A stretch of DNA of 35,281 bases, taken from contig JAMOSO010000041.1 in NCBI GenBank assembly GCA_027063065.1, positions 1 to 35,281 of the forward strand, read 5' to 3'. Position numbers and translations under genes: made by a program. Within the stretch, counting starts at the first letter, position 1; each line of letters opens with the position of its first letter. Source of the stretch: Planctomycetota bacterium (GTDB lineage: Bacteria > Planctomycetota > JAMOSO01). The notes below the pieces were generated by a model. The model saw nothing but the letters and a program-made list of their open reading frames with translations. It made no database searches and was not told the DNA's origin. Positions 24,046 through 33,171 of the stretch are shown in pieces.

Positions 24046-24324
24046 CTAACTTGGAATAAACCCTCGTATTTTTGAAAATGCAAAAAGTTTTTTAGCATGT
24101 ATTTCTGGATGCCATACAGTAGAGCCTGGGCATGAATAATATTTTTGTCCTTGAATTATTTTAACATGTAAATAGTCAGGTTCATTAACTATTTTTTTAG
24201 TATTACGTTTAGCAATATCAGCAAGACTAGCACCTGTAGCTACTGTGGAAGTATTTACTGTTGGATCATCAAAATTATTAAGTAGTAAATTTATTTCTTT
24301 ATTTGACAATAATGGGTGTTGCAT
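24046..24324 (-). CDS. Small unknown protein with FliM-like N-terminal peptide
   Basis: A 92-residue protein. The start is firm: AAGGAG stands 6 bases before ATG 24324. The N-terminus, LLSNKEINLLLNNF, looks like the CheY-binding peptide of FliM (LSQxEIDxLL), but no flagellar or chemotaxis gene is near, so this may be chance. The middle is Thr/Ala-rich and the rest (IIQGQKYYSCPGSTVWHPEIHAKKL) has one Cys and Trp. I do not recognise a family. It lies 63 nt upstream of the exonuclease gene in the same direction. Confidence 0.75.
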   Translation of the reverse strand: MQHPLLSNKEINLLLNNFDDPTVNTSTVATGASLADIAKRNTKKIVNEPDYLHVKIIQGQKYYSCPGSTVWHPEIHAKKLFAFSKIRGFIPS

Positions 24325-24359
24325 AGAATGCTCCTTATAACACGATTTATATCGGATGT

Positions 24360-24376
24360 TCAAGAGATATTCTTGA
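24360..24376. promoter_or_regulatory. Possible operator palindrome between divergent genes
   Basis: TCAAGA (24360-24365) and TCTTGA (24371-24376) are exact inverted arms with a 5-base centre. The site lies midway between the small minus-strand gene (start 24324) and the heptosyltransferase gene (start 24425), where an operator would control both. Confidence 0.4.
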
Positions 24377-24411
24377 TTAAATAATAAATGTTTAATTATA
24401 AAAAAAAACCT

Positions 24412-24417
24412 TATAAT
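24412..24417 (+). promoter_or_regulatory. Consensus -10 box of the heptosyltransferase gene
   Basis: A perfect TATAAT ends 7 nt before the ATG at 24425; no -35 match and no Shine-Dalgarno sequence are seen. Transcription would begin at the start codon. Confidence 0.45.
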
Positions 24418-24424
24418 AAAATTT

Positions 24425-25450
24425 ATGTTAAGAATATTAATTATACGCACCACAGCTCTTGGTGATATTGTTCATACTTTTCCTGCCTTGATGGCTTTAC
24501 GTAATGCTTTTCCTAATTGTCATATAAGTTGGGTTGTTGAAAAAAGATTTGCTTCTATTTTAAAAAACATTAAAGAAATAGACGCTATTTATCCTATAGA
24601 GTTAAAGAATGGCTTATCAAAAATACTAGATGCAATTAAAATTTTGCAACAGCAACCTTATGATATAAGTCTTGATTTTCAGGGGTTATTAAAAAGTGCA
24701 TTAATTGGTGTTGCTTCAAAATCAATTAAAAGATTTGGTTTTTGTCCTCTCAATAGTCGAGAATGTGCTAATTTATTTTATAATAAACAGGTAGATAAGT
24801 TTTGTTCCACAGATAATATCACACAATTAAATAATGCTCTTGTAAAAGAATTATATTTTAATTTAACCAATAAAACATTGAATATAGATATTGGTTTTCC
24901 AAATTTTACAAGCGTGGATGACAAATTAAATATAGATAACTTATTAAATACTCATGTTATTAATAAGTTTGTATTGATTAATCCCGGTGGAGCTTGGCAG
25001 TCAAAATTGTGGTCTCCCAAATATTATGCCAGATTAATAGATGGTATAAAGACAAAATTCAATCTTAACAGCGTTTTAACTTGTTTTGGATCTGAACGAG
25101 AACTCGGTTTTAAAATAAATAAATATTTAGCTACCCCAGTACCGATTTTGGATGCGTTAACTTATACCCAACAAGCTGAATTGTCAAAACGTGCTTCAGT
25201 TGCCATAGGCCCTGACACGGGACCATTACATATTGCCCACGCAGTTAATTGTCCTACTATATTTTTGTTTGGGGCTAGCGATGCATGGCGTAATACGCCG
25301 TCTGGCAATCAAGCTTATCCAATTCAAGCGCCTTTAGATTGTAAACCTTGTTGGAAAAAGATATGCCCTAAATACTCTGAAACCAAATGTATGCAAAGTA
25401 TTAAGCCAGAACTAGTTTTAAATAAATTAAATAGTATTTTGGGTATTTAA
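24425..25450 (+). CDS. waaC: Glycosyltransferase family 9, heptosyltransferase I-like
   Basis: A 341-residue GT9 enzyme that should add heptose to the inner core of lipopolysaccharide at the cytoplasmic face of the inner membrane. The N-terminal start MLRILIIRTTALGDIVHTFPA is typical. The nucleotide-sugar-binding C-terminal half has INPGGAWQSKLWSP and IGPDTGPLHIAHAVNCPTIFLFG (about 265-288). A Cys cluster near the end (CKPCWKKICP) occurs in many GT9 proteins. The closest known role is WaaC/RfaC; WaaF or a related enzyme is possible. Its stop overlaps the sfsA stop on the other strand. Confidence 0.85.
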   Translation: MLRILIIRTTALGDIVHTFPALMALRNAFPNCHISWVVEKRFASILKNIKEIDAIYPIELKNGLSKILDAIKILQQQPYDISLDFQGLLKSALIGVASKSIKRFGFCPLNSRECANLFYNKQVDKFCSTDNITQLNNALVKELYFNLTNKTLNIDIGFPNFTSVDDKLNIDNLLNTHVINKFVLINPGGAWQSKLWSPKYYARLIDGIKTKFNLNSVLTCFGSERELGFKINKYLATPVPILDALTYTQQAELSKRASVAIGPDTGPLHIAHAVNCPTIFLFGASDAWRNTPSGNQAYPIQAPLDCKPCWKKICPKYSETKCMQSIKPELVLNKLNSILGI

Positions 25451-26127
25451 TTTTCAAAAAATTTTTCTGATTTAATAACTACAACATCATTTGGTGCTAC
25501 AGAGCAACGGTAACATAAAATTTCCACTCCTTGATTTTTTGCATCTATTAAGTTTTGTGAATATTTAAAATCTATATCCCATGCTGGCACAAAACCGCAC
25601 CCATCTTCTCGTTGGATAATAAAAAGCATTACACCACGATGGCCTTCTTTAACAATTTGTAATAGCTCTGCTATATGTTTGCGTCCTCGCTCAGTAGGCG
25701 CATCTGGAAAAGAAAATAAACCTTTATCTGTAACCATTGTGCAACTTTTTACTTCAATGTAACATTTATTATTATTTGTTTGAGCCAAAATATCTAAGCG
25801 GCTGTTACCATATTTTACTTCTTTAATATAGCTTTCATAACCAGAAAGTTCTTTTATCACACCTGATTTTATACCTATTAAAGCCACAGTATTAGCATAA
25901 GCAGCGTTAATACAAATCCACGTCTGACCATTATATATGTATTCTAAGGTATATTTTAATTTACGTTTTGGATTTTTGCTTATACTTAAAGCCACTTTCC
26001 ACCCAGCAGTGGCACATCCTGTCATTCTGCCAGAATTTGGACAATGCGCAGTGATGATATGACCATCGTCTAATATAATATCTGCTAAAAAACGCTTATA
26101 TCTTTTTATTAATTTACCAAAAATCAT
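25447..26127 (-). CDS. sfsA: SfsA family protein
   Basis: A 226-residue SfsA homologue, a family linked to sugar fermentation stimulation and reported as a DNA-binding or nuclease-like protein. The hallmark stretches are HCPNSGRMTGCA (about 28-39), SRLDILAQ with the nuclease-like YIEVKSCT (about 123-130) and PDAPTERGRKHIAELL. The substrate is not settled. It starts 1 nt after the uvrA stop and ends the seven-gene minus-strand operon. Confidence 0.93.
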   Translation of the reverse strand: MIFGKLIKRYKRFLADIILDDGHIITAHCPNSGRMTGCATAGWKVALSISKNPKRKLKYTLEYIYNGQTWICINAAYANTVALIGIKSGVIKELSGYESYIKEVKYGNSRLDILAQTNNNKCYIEVKSCTMVTDKGLFSFPDAPTERGRKHIAELLQIVKEGHRGVMLFIIQREDGCGFVPAWDIDFKYSQNLIDAKNQGVEILCYRCSVAPNDVVVIKSEKFFEN

Positions 26128-26128
26128 T

Positions 26129-28909
26129 TTAATTTATTAAAGCTTCTTTTAAAAATGGTGCCGTAATTGATTTATCAGCTTGTAAAATATCTTCTACTAC
26201 ACCTGCAAATATCACTTCGCCTCCATTTTCACCGCCTTCAGGACCTAAATCAATAATATAGTCGGCACATTTTATAACATCTAAATTATGTTCTATAACC
26301 ACTACTGTATTGCCCTTATCTACTAATTTATTTAGTATATTTAATAATTTATCTATTTCGGCAAAATGCAGTCCAGTTGTTGGCTCATCTAATATATAAA
26401 AAGTATTGCCAGTAGCCCGTTTACTTAGTTCGCTAGCAAGCTTAATTCTTTGAGCTTCTCCTCCTGACAAAGTGGTACTGCTTTGACCCAAAGTTAAATA
26501 TCCTAAACCAACTTCTACTAATAATTTTAGTTTATTATAAATAGCTGGGTAATCTTTAAAAATTTTTAAGGCTATAATTATTTCTGTATTAAGTAATTGT
26601 GCAATATTGAGACCTTTAAATTTTATTTCTAAGGTGTCTCTATTAAATTTAGAACCGTTACATTCTTGGCATTCTACAAACACATCACTTAAGAAGTGCA
26701 TTTCTATTTTTTTTGTACCCATACCTTGGCATGATTCGCATCTACCACCTTTGACGTTAAACGAGAATCTACCTGGTTTATAGCCTCTAATTTTAGATTC
26801 TCTGGTCATAGCATATAATTTGCGAATTTCATCAAAGAGTCCTATGTAAGTAGCAGGGTTTGAGCGACTGGTTTTACCTATAGGACTTTGATCTATTGTT
26901 ATTAACTTATCAATTTTATTAAAACCTTTTATTAAATCACATTTGCCAATTTTATGATGAGTTCGATTAATGGCATTATTTATATAAGGTGCTATCGTTT
27001 TATTAACTAATGTGCTTTTACCACTACCAGAAACACCAGTTACACATGTAAAAATACCAAGAGGAATTTTTACAGTAATATTTTTTAAATTATTTTGCCG
27101 GGCTCCAATTATTTGCAATTGTTCATTTGGGTTTACTTTACGTCTGTGTATAGGTATTTCTATTTTATTTTTTTGAGATAAAAATTTACCCGTTACGCTT
27201 TTTTTATTGCGTTTAATTTGTTTAGGTGTGCCTTTGGCTATAATTTCACCTCCATAGATACCAGAGTCTGGACCTACATCAATAATATAATCAGCTGATT
27301 CTATTATATCCTGATCGTGTTCCACCAATATTATAGAGTTATTTAAATCTCTTAAATTAATTAATGTCTGTATCAAACGTCTATTATCTCTGGGATGTAA
27401 ACCTATAGTTGGCTCATCTAAGACATAAGTAACACCTGTTAATTTTGAACCAACTTGTGTGGCCAACCTTATACGTTGAGCCTCTCCACCCGATAAAGAA
27501 TCACTGGTTCTATTTAAAGTTAAATAATTTAACCCTACATCTTGCATAAAATCTAAACGATTTTTAATTTCTTGAATAATATCTTTAGCAATAAATGTTT
27601 GCTCTTTATTTAATTTTAAATTTTTAAAAAAAATATTAGCCCGTTCAATACTTAAAGATGTGATATCTGCTATTCCATAGTCGCCTACTTTTACAGCTAA
27701 AGAAAAAGGGTTTAATTTTTGTCCATTACATTTGATACATGGAGCAACTGACATATAACCAAAAATTTTTTGTTTTACAAAATCACTATCCGTTTGTTGA
27801 TATCTACGCATTAAATTTGGTATAACACCTTCAAATTCTTTGCCTCCATATAACAAAGCATCTTTTTGCAGTTCAGTTAAATCATTAAAAATTGTATCTA
27901 AGTCTACTTGATATAAATGTGCATAGTCGCGTAGAGCACGACTATAATAAATTGCCATACGTTTAGTCTCATGACGCCACGCATCAATAGCACCTGATGA
28001 CAAAGATTTGTATTTATCTGGAACCACTTTATCAATATCTAACTCTGGCTTTGTGCCCATACCAAAACATTCTTGGCACGCCCCGTAAGGACTATTAAAA
28101 GAAAATGAACGTGGTTCTAATGAATCAAAACTTAATTGACATTTTGGACAAGCGAGTTTTTCTGAATATAAAAAATCTTGCCAATCTGATTTTAAATCAA
28201 TAGCACCAATCATTTGCGAATTACCAACCTGCAAAGCTAACTCTACACTTTCATTGATACGATTAATAATACCAGGTTTAATTTTTAATCTATCAATGAC
28301 AACTTCTATTGTATGTCTATGGGTTGATTTTAATTGCGGAATATTGGCTAATTCATATATTTGATTATCAATACGAACCCTAGTAAATCCTTCTTTCAAA
28401 ATCATATTTAGTATATCTTTATGTTGACCTTTTTTACCTTTTATTAGCGGAGCCAAAATATACAGTCTAGATCCTTTTTGCAAATTTAATAAAGAATCAG
28501 ATATTTGTTGAGCCGTTTGAGAGCTAACATCGCTTTGACATTTAGGGCAATGAGGTTTGCCAATACGGGCAAATAATAAACGCAAATAATCATATATTTC
28601 TGTCACAGTAGCAACTGTTGAACGTGGGTTAGCTGAACCTTTGCGCTGTTCAATGGCAATTGTTGGAGACAATCCTTCAATATGTTCTACATCTGGTTTA
28701 TGAGATGTCTCAAGAAACTGTCGAGCATATGAACTTAAGCTTTCCATATAACGACGTTGCCCTTCTCTGTATATAGTATCAAATGCTAATGACGATTTGC
28801 CAGAGCCGGATTTACCAGTAATAACTACTAATTTATTTTTTGGAATATCAATATCAATAGATTTTAAATTATGTTCTTTAGCGCCTTTTATGTGTATGAC
28901 ATTTGCCAT
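26129..28909 (-). CDS. uvrA: Excinuclease ABC subunit A
   Basis: A 926-residue UvrA, the damage-sensing ATPase of nucleotide excision repair. Both ABC modules are present: Walker A GKSGSGKSS (about 32-40) and GVSGSGKST, signatures LSGGEAQRIRLA and LSGGEAQRIKLA, and Walker B LDEPTIGLHP and LDEPTTGLHF. Zinc modules are CPKCQ...CQEC and CESCQGMG...CQECNG. The length is normal (about 940). Its ATG shares one base with the stop of the L,D-transpeptidase gene (TAATG). uvrB and uvrC are not in the window. Confidence 0.98.
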   Translation of the reverse strand: MANVIHIKGAKEHNLKSIDIDIPKNKLVVITGKSGSGKSSLAFDTIYREGQRRYMESLSSYARQFLETSHKPDVEHIEGLSPTIAIEQRKGSANPRSTVATVTEIYDYLRLLFARIGKPHCPKCQSDVSSQTAQQISDSLLNLQKGSRLYILAPLIKGKKGQHKDILNMILKEGFTRVRIDNQIYELANIPQLKSTHRHTIEVVIDRLKIKPGIINRINESVELALQVGNSQMIGAIDLKSDWQDFLYSEKLACPKCQLSFDSLEPRSFSFNSPYGACQECFGMGTKPELDIDKVVPDKYKSLSSGAIDAWRHETKRMAIYYSRALRDYAHLYQVDLDTIFNDLTELQKDALLYGGKEFEGVIPNLMRRYQQTDSDFVKQKIFGYMSVAPCIKCNGQKLNPFSLAVKVGDYGIADITSLSIERANIFFKNLKLNKEQTFIAKDIIQEIKNRLDFMQDVGLNYLTLNRTSDSLSGGEAQRIRLATQVGSKLTGVTYVLDEPTIGLHPRDNRRLIQTLINLRDLNNSIILVEHDQDIIESADYIIDVGPDSGIYGGEIIAKGTPKQIKRNKKSVTGKFLSQKNKIEIPIHRRKVNPNEQLQIIGARQNNLKNITVKIPLGIFTCVTGVSGSGKSTLVNKTIAPYINNAINRTHHKIGKCDLIKGFNKIDKLITIDQSPIGKTSRSNPATYIGLFDEIRKLYAMTRESKIRGYKPGRFSFNVKGGRCESCQGMGTKKIEMHFLSDVFVECQECNGSKFNRDTLEIKFKGLNIAQLLNTEIIIALKIFKDYPAIYNKLKLLVEVGLGYLTLGQSSTTLSGGEAQRIKLASELSKRATGNTFYILDEPTTGLHFAEIDKLLNILNKLVDKGNTVVVIEHNLDVIKCADYIIDLGPEGGENGGEVIFAGVVEDILQADKSITAPFLKEALIN

Positions 28910-29904
28910 TATTTTATGATGACAGTTGACTTTCGCGGAACCATTGCAAATAAATCTTCTACATCCTTATTAATTAATCTTACACAACCTCGTGATGCAG
29001 ATTTACCAATAGTTTCTGGATATAAAGTACCGTGAATACCATAGCCCTTTTCAGAAATTCCAATCCATCTAGTTCCTAATTCATTATCGGGCGCTCCTCC
29101 AGGAATAACCTTGCCTGCATAGGTCCATTCTGGATCAATTAATTTAGTTGTAACAATAAATGTTCCTTCAGGTGTGGAGTTCATTTTGCCTAGACCAATA
29201 TCATAAGCTTTAATAATATTTTTACCTAACATCAAATATAATTTATATTGTTTTTTTATAATAACTATACTAACCATTCCCAATGGTATTCTTAACTCTT
29301 GACCTATGCGTATATTAGTACTGGTTAAATTATTTACCTTCATAATTAACCCGTGGTTATGACCAAATAATTTGCCTATTTTAGCCAAAGAGTCACCTGG
29401 TTTGACCGTATATATCTGAAAATCTGAACCGTTTGCATGGTATATTAGATATTTATTTACTTCTTCCAGTTTATTAATTAAATCAGCTAATTTTTGTTTA
29501 TCTGTGCAAATAAAGATATTTTTTTGAATTAAATCTCTTACTTCCTTAAAGCGGTTGTATAATGGAGGTTCTTGTTTTACTATTTGTTGATATAACTCAT
29601 CAATATTTGTCATATCTATTTTTTGCGGTATTGTTTTTTTATTAGCATCTTGTATTTTAGCTTGTTTTACTACTTTTGGTAAAGTTTTAACAGTTTTTTT
29701 TATATCTTTAATAACGTGCTTTGTTTTAGATTTTGTTTGTGTAATAGGTGTTGGCAAAATTATATCTTGAATCGCTGTTTCTTGCTTAACAGGTTTTGTT
29801 TCTACTTCTTTATTGGAATGCCAATACCATGCCATGGCAATAAAACATATAAATATAATAGTTGGCCAAGGATTACTTTTTTTCTTATGTATCATAGAAC
29901 TCAT
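28909..29904 (-). CDS. LysM-containing L,D-transpeptidase (YkuD)
   Basis: A 331-residue envelope enzyme. One N-terminal membrane helix (about 13-28) anchors it, followed by a Lys/Thr/Pro-rich linker, a LysM peptidoglycan-binding domain (about 163-208: YTVKPGDSLAKIGKLF) and a YkuD catalytic domain (about 212-331). The catalytic Cys is in SRGCVRL, with the His in GIHGTLY. It should form 3-3 cross-links in peptidoglycan or attach proteins to it. GGAG lies 5 bases before the ATG. Confidence 0.93.
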   Translation of the reverse strand: MSSMIHKKKSNPWPTIIFICFIAMAWYWHSNKEVETKPVKQETAIQDIILPTPITQTKSKTKHVIKDIKKTVKTLPKVVKQAKIQDANKKTIPQKIDMTNIDELYQQIVKQEPPLYNRFKEVRDLIQKNIFICTDKQKLADLINKLEEVNKYLIYHANGSDFQIYTVKPGDSLAKIGKLFGHNHGLIMKVNNLTSTNIRIGQELRIPLGMVSIVIIKKQYKLYLMLGKNIIKAYDIGLGKMNSTPEGTFIVTTKLIDPEWTYAGKVIPGGAPDNELGTRWIGISEKGYGIHGTLYPETIGKSASRGCVRLINKDVEDLFAMVPRKSTVIIK

Positions 29905-29906
29905 TA

Positions 29907-30650
29907 TTACTCCATTGCCCCAATAAATGATATTGCTTTTGAAACAACAGAGGCACTAGCAGTATCAGTTACGGTGATTATTAAATTATATTTTTTGCCC
30001 TTTTGAACAGTTTTAGGTATGGTTAATCTACTTGTTAACCATAAATCTCTAATAGGGCTTTTAGGCTTAAATTGAATATTAGAAAAATTATCATTGCGGT
30101 ATAATGGTTCTCCTAATTCTGTAGAAATACTAATACCTACTTTTAAATCTATTTCCCATAAATCATTGTTTTTTACTCGCGTAAAATTATCCACTTCAGA
30201 ATAAATTAAAATTAATTGTCCAGGATAAAAATGATTTGTGTTAAATGGGTGATACATTCCAAAGCCCATAATTTTACGGCAAAATATAACTTTTGGTAAA
30301 CTAAGTTTTTTACCTTTTACAGCAACAGCTTTGATGTTTTCTAATTCTTTACTAGCTTCTTCGACCATATCCAGTTTAGAATAAATCTCATAGAATAAAG
30401 CACTGACAAAAGGATCTCTATCTTTGTTAGGTATTTTTTTTAATATAAAATATGCTTTACCATATTCGCCTAAAGCAATGTTTGCCACAGCTGATAATCT
30501 TTTTTCCGCTGTAGTAGAAGTCTTATTGTTTAAATTTTTTAATGCTTCTTTTAAGTCTGTTTGCGCACCAAATACAGCGGAAGATAAAATTATATTTAAT
30601 AAAAATATTATCACATAGATATTAAATATAATTTTATTGCTATTGAGCAT
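29907..30650 (-). CDS. Exported protein of unknown function
   Basis: A 247-residue protein with a signal peptide (hydrophobic stretch about 8-25, cleavage near FGA-Q). A helical, perhaps TPR-like part follows (ALGEYGKAYFILKKI, then FYEIYSKLDMVEEASKELE). The C-terminal half is beta-rich with YPGQLILIYSEVDNF, SISTELGEPLYRND and KGKKYNLIITVTDT. That arrangement resembles conserved hypothetical surface or periplasmic proteins of planctomycete-like bacteria, as far as I recall; no function is known. ATG 30650 is preferred, one base after the previous stop; an ATT-AAT-rich upstream frame would need a 38-nt overlap. Confidence 0.72.
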   Translation of the reverse strand: MLNSNKIIFNIYVIIFLLNIILSSAVFGAQTDLKEALKNLNNKTSTTAEKRLSAVANIALGEYGKAYFILKKIPNKDRDPFVSALFYEIYSKLDMVEEASKELENIKAVAVKGKKLSLPKVIFCRKIMGFGMYHPFNTNHFYPGQLILIYSEVDNFTRVKNNDLWEIDLKVGISISTELGEPLYRNDNFSNIQFKPKSPIRDLWLTSRLTIPKTVQKGKKYNLIITVTDTASASVVSKAISFIGAME

Positions 30651-30651
30651 A

Positions 30652-31167
30652 TTAATAATAATTAAGTGTAGTTGTTTTTTTGCATTCATACATCAATGTT
30701 TGGATATGTTGCATTTCAGCCTGCGCCCATTCCCCAGGATACTTATCTGATAAATCACTTATCATTTCTAAGGCATTTGATAATATTTCAGAGGCTTGCT
30801 CTTTTAATTGATTTGTTACTTTAGAATCGCTTGATGTCAGTGCTTGTTTAATTAATCCACGAGCTTTGTCAACCATTGCTAAAGCTTTTTTCATCTGCGG
30901 TCTTGCCGCAACAGGAGTGTTTTGCGTAGTAGAAAACCTTTTTTTATATTTTATTTTCTTTTTAGTTGCATCACCTGAACCCATAAATAATTTGATAATT
31001 AAAACTATGCCGATTAAAACAGCTCCAGGTCCAATAATCATATAAACCATTTTCTTTTTTTGTTCTTGCTCTTTGAGAAGGCGCTCTTTACGCATAGCCA
31101 AAGCTTTATCAGATAGACCGCTATTGCCAGTTTTATTTGTTGTTTTTGTTTTATTTTCTAACGCCAT
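30652..31167 (-). CDS. Single-pass membrane protein of unknown function
   Basis: A 171-residue protein. A charged cytoplasmic N-terminus (about 1-40, rich in Lys, Glu and Gln) is followed by one membrane helix (about 42-62: MIIGPGAVLIGIVLIIKLF), a basic stretch and a helical domain (about 90-165) with a Trp near YPGEWAQAEMQHIQ. I do not recognise a family. The start overlaps the end of holA by 17 nt; AAGGA lies 9 bases upstream. It is co-transcribed with the exported protein that follows. Confidence 0.72.
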   Translation of the reverse strand: MALENKTKTTNKTGNSGLSDKALAMRKERLLKEQEQKKKMVYMIIGPGAVLIGIVLIIKLFMGSGDATKKKIKYKKRFSTTQNTPVAARPQMKKALAMVDKARGLIKQALTSSDSKVTNQLKEQASEILSNALEMISDLSDKYPGEWAQAEMQHIQTLMYECKKTTTLNYY

Positions 31168-32068
31168 AAGTGAGATTCCTTTCGGTAGTGATATTTATAA
31201 TTAATTGTTCCATAATTAGCTCAGTTGTAGGTTGGGTTTTAATTAACCTATCTGTATGAGTTAAATGCTTAATAATATCTTCTAATGCACATTTACTAAA
31301 ACTATTAGCTTGCCTAGATAATTTTTCTTGATAAAAACCATTTGGCTTTTTTTGACTTTTTTTAAAGTCTAATAAACGCATAAAATGACTGGCCAATATC
31401 GCCACCATTGCGATTGGTTCAGTGCCATTTTGCAATTCTTTCCATAAGTTTGATAAAGCCTTGGTTCTGTCCTGTATCGCTACAGCTTCGACTAATTCGA
31501 AAACATCAGATTCGGCTGTTCTATCAATTAAATCTTTAACATTATTAACATCTATTTTGTCACCAGCAAATAGTTTTAAATTTTTAAGTTCATTGTCAAT
31601 TACTGCGAGTTGATTGCCTGTAAATTTAATTAACGTTAAAGAAGCTTCATGCGTAATATTGCCACCGTACTTACGAAATCTAGCTTGTATCCACTGTGGC
31701 AATTGATTGTTATAAACGATATTTGAAGTGTTACATATAAAATGGGATAATTTTTTAAAATTTTTTTGAGCTTCTTGTGCTTTTAATTGTACCTCGATTA
31801 TTAAATAATTAATATCGGGTAAATTTGCAATTAATTGTTGATCTTCAGAAGTTAATTTATTGGCTTTTTGTAAAACAATTAATTGTTTTGTTCCGAATAA
31901 AGAATAACTTCTTAATTTGTCTAAAACCAAATGGAAATCTTCTGAAATATAATCGTATTTACTAATTTCGACATCTTCCATTGATTCAATAATAGCATTC
32001 ACTGATTCTGTAATCAAAAAATCATCTTGAGCAACAACTATATGTATATGAGGTATTTTTTTACTCAT
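31151..32068 (-). CDS. holA: DNA polymerase III subunit delta
   Basis: A 305-residue HolA-like clamp-loader subunit, which opens the sliding clamp. The N-terminal Rossmann-like domain has VVAQDDFLITE, LRSYSLFGTKQLIVLQ and the usual Gly/Asn pattern; the middle has LPQWIQARF, and LTLIKFTGNQLAVIDNELKNL and the C-terminal helices with AILASHFMRLLDFK fit the family. It is recognised by pattern and length (family about 330-345), as delta diverges strongly. It lies 6 nt after the surA-like gene. Confidence 0.88.
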   Translation of the reverse strand: MSKKIPHIHIVVAQDDFLITESVNAIIESMEDVEISKYDYISEDFHLVLDKLRSYSLFGTKQLIVLQKANKLTSEDQQLIANLPDINYLIIEVQLKAQEAQKNFKKLSHFICNTSNIVYNNQLPQWIQARFRKYGGNITHEASLTLIKFTGNQLAVIDNELKNLKLFAGDKIDVNNVKDLIDRTAESDVFELVEAVAIQDRTKALSNLWKELQNGTEPIAMVAILASHFMRLLDFKKSQKKPNGFYQEKLSRQANSFSKCALEDIIKHLTHTDRLIKTQPTTELIMEQLIINITTERNLTYGVRK

Positions 32069-32074
32069 TCAAAG

Positions 32075-33034
32075 TTAGTTACCTGGGTTGAAAAACTTTA
32101 TATACGATTTTAATTTTAACTTCTTAATATATGCTTCAACTTTTTTACGATATTCTTGTTGATGAATTGCCATTCTAATTTTAGAAGCAACTTTAGCAAC
32201 AGGAGTTCTTTCTCCACCTTTACTTTCTAATAATTTGACTATATGCCAACCAATTGGTGATCTAAAAGGTCGACTGATTTCATTTTTATGTTTCATACTA
32301 AAACATACTTTTTCAAATACAGGAAAGTAGGTGTCTTTTTCGAAAAAATCTATAACGCCATTATTTGATTTAAATTGTCCTTCAGAATATTGCTTAACGG
32401 CATCAGTAAAACTTAAACCATTGATTATTTTGTTGTATACTTTTTCGGCTAATTGCTTAGCTTCTGTATCATCTCTATCTTCAGTGGCAATTAGTATGTT
32501 TTGTACTTTAACTCTCTGTTTAGTCTGATATTGATCAATATGCTGATAATAGTAATTTTGAATATGTGCTGGAGAAATATATATCGCCGGTTCTAATTCT
32601 TGACGCAAAAGCTTATCAATCATCATTTTTTCTCTAATTTCCTGACGCTGTTTTCTAATAGATAAACCTTGCTTACGTAAAATAGCATCTAATTTTGCTA
32701 TTGACCCCCCTGCCCTCTGCAACAAAGCATTAAAAGAACGTTCGACCTCTTTATTACTCACCATTATTTTTTGACGTTTTGCTTCTTGTAATAATAATTT
32801 ATTTTCGATAATTTGCATTAAGCGAATATTCCATAATTCATCTTTTTTTGATTCAAACACATCGGCGGAATATTGAGATTTTAATCTTTTTAGAATAGGA
32901 GCGATTTCTTGATCTATTTCAAATTTAGTGACAACTTCATTATTTATAATAGCTGCGATGCGATTTTCTTGTGAAGCGGCAAATAAAGTTGGTTGTAAAA
33001 ACAAAAACAATAAAAATATGTAATTTTTTAACAT
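32075..33034 (-). CDS. SurA-like periplasmic peptidylprolyl isomerase
   Basis: A 319-residue exported chaperone. A signal peptide (cleavage about LFAAS, residue 19-20) is followed by a SurA N-terminal domain (RIAAIINNEVVTKFEIDQ) and one parvulin domain (about 170-270: QNILIATEDRD, FTDAVKQYSEG, GWHIVKLLE). It should help outer-membrane proteins fold. SurA of enterobacteria has two parvulin domains; this has one. It is the first gene of the seven-gene operon; AAGGA lies before the ATG and a strong promoter is 36 nt upstream. Confidence 0.86.
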   Translation of the reverse strand: MLKNYIFLLFLFLQPTLFAASQENRIAAIINNEVVTKFEIDQEIAPILKRLKSQYSADVFESKKDELWNIRLMQIIENKLLLQEAKRQKIMVSNKEVERSFNALLQRAGGSIAKLDAILRKQGLSIRKQRQEIREKMMIDKLLRQELEPAIYISPAHIQNYYYQHIDQYQTKQRVKVQNILIATEDRDDTEAKQLAEKVYNKIINGLSFTDAVKQYSEGQFKSNNGVIDFFEKDTYFPVFEKVCFSMKHKNEISRPFRSPIGWHIVKLLESKGGERTPVAKVASKIRMAIHQQEYRKKVEAYIKKLKLKSYIKFFNPGN

Positions 33035-33069
33035 TTATTTTCCTTATATGGGATTTTTAGAGCCTTTTG

Positions 33070-33097
33070 ATTATATATTCAAAGGTTAAAAGGTCAA
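33070..33097 (-). promoter_or_regulatory. Strong sigma70-type promoter of the surA-to-sfsA operon
   Basis: TTGACC (33092-33097) and a perfect TATAAT (33070-33075) are 16 bases apart on the minus strand. The leader of about 30 nt carries AAGGA before the ATG at 33034. This is one of the clearest promoters in the window. Confidence 0.75.
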
Positions 33098-33171
33098 TGA
33101 AAACCTTGTTTTTTACCGCTAATATGATAGGATTCTAATTTCTTATATATTGCCCTCAGTTAGGAATATTT

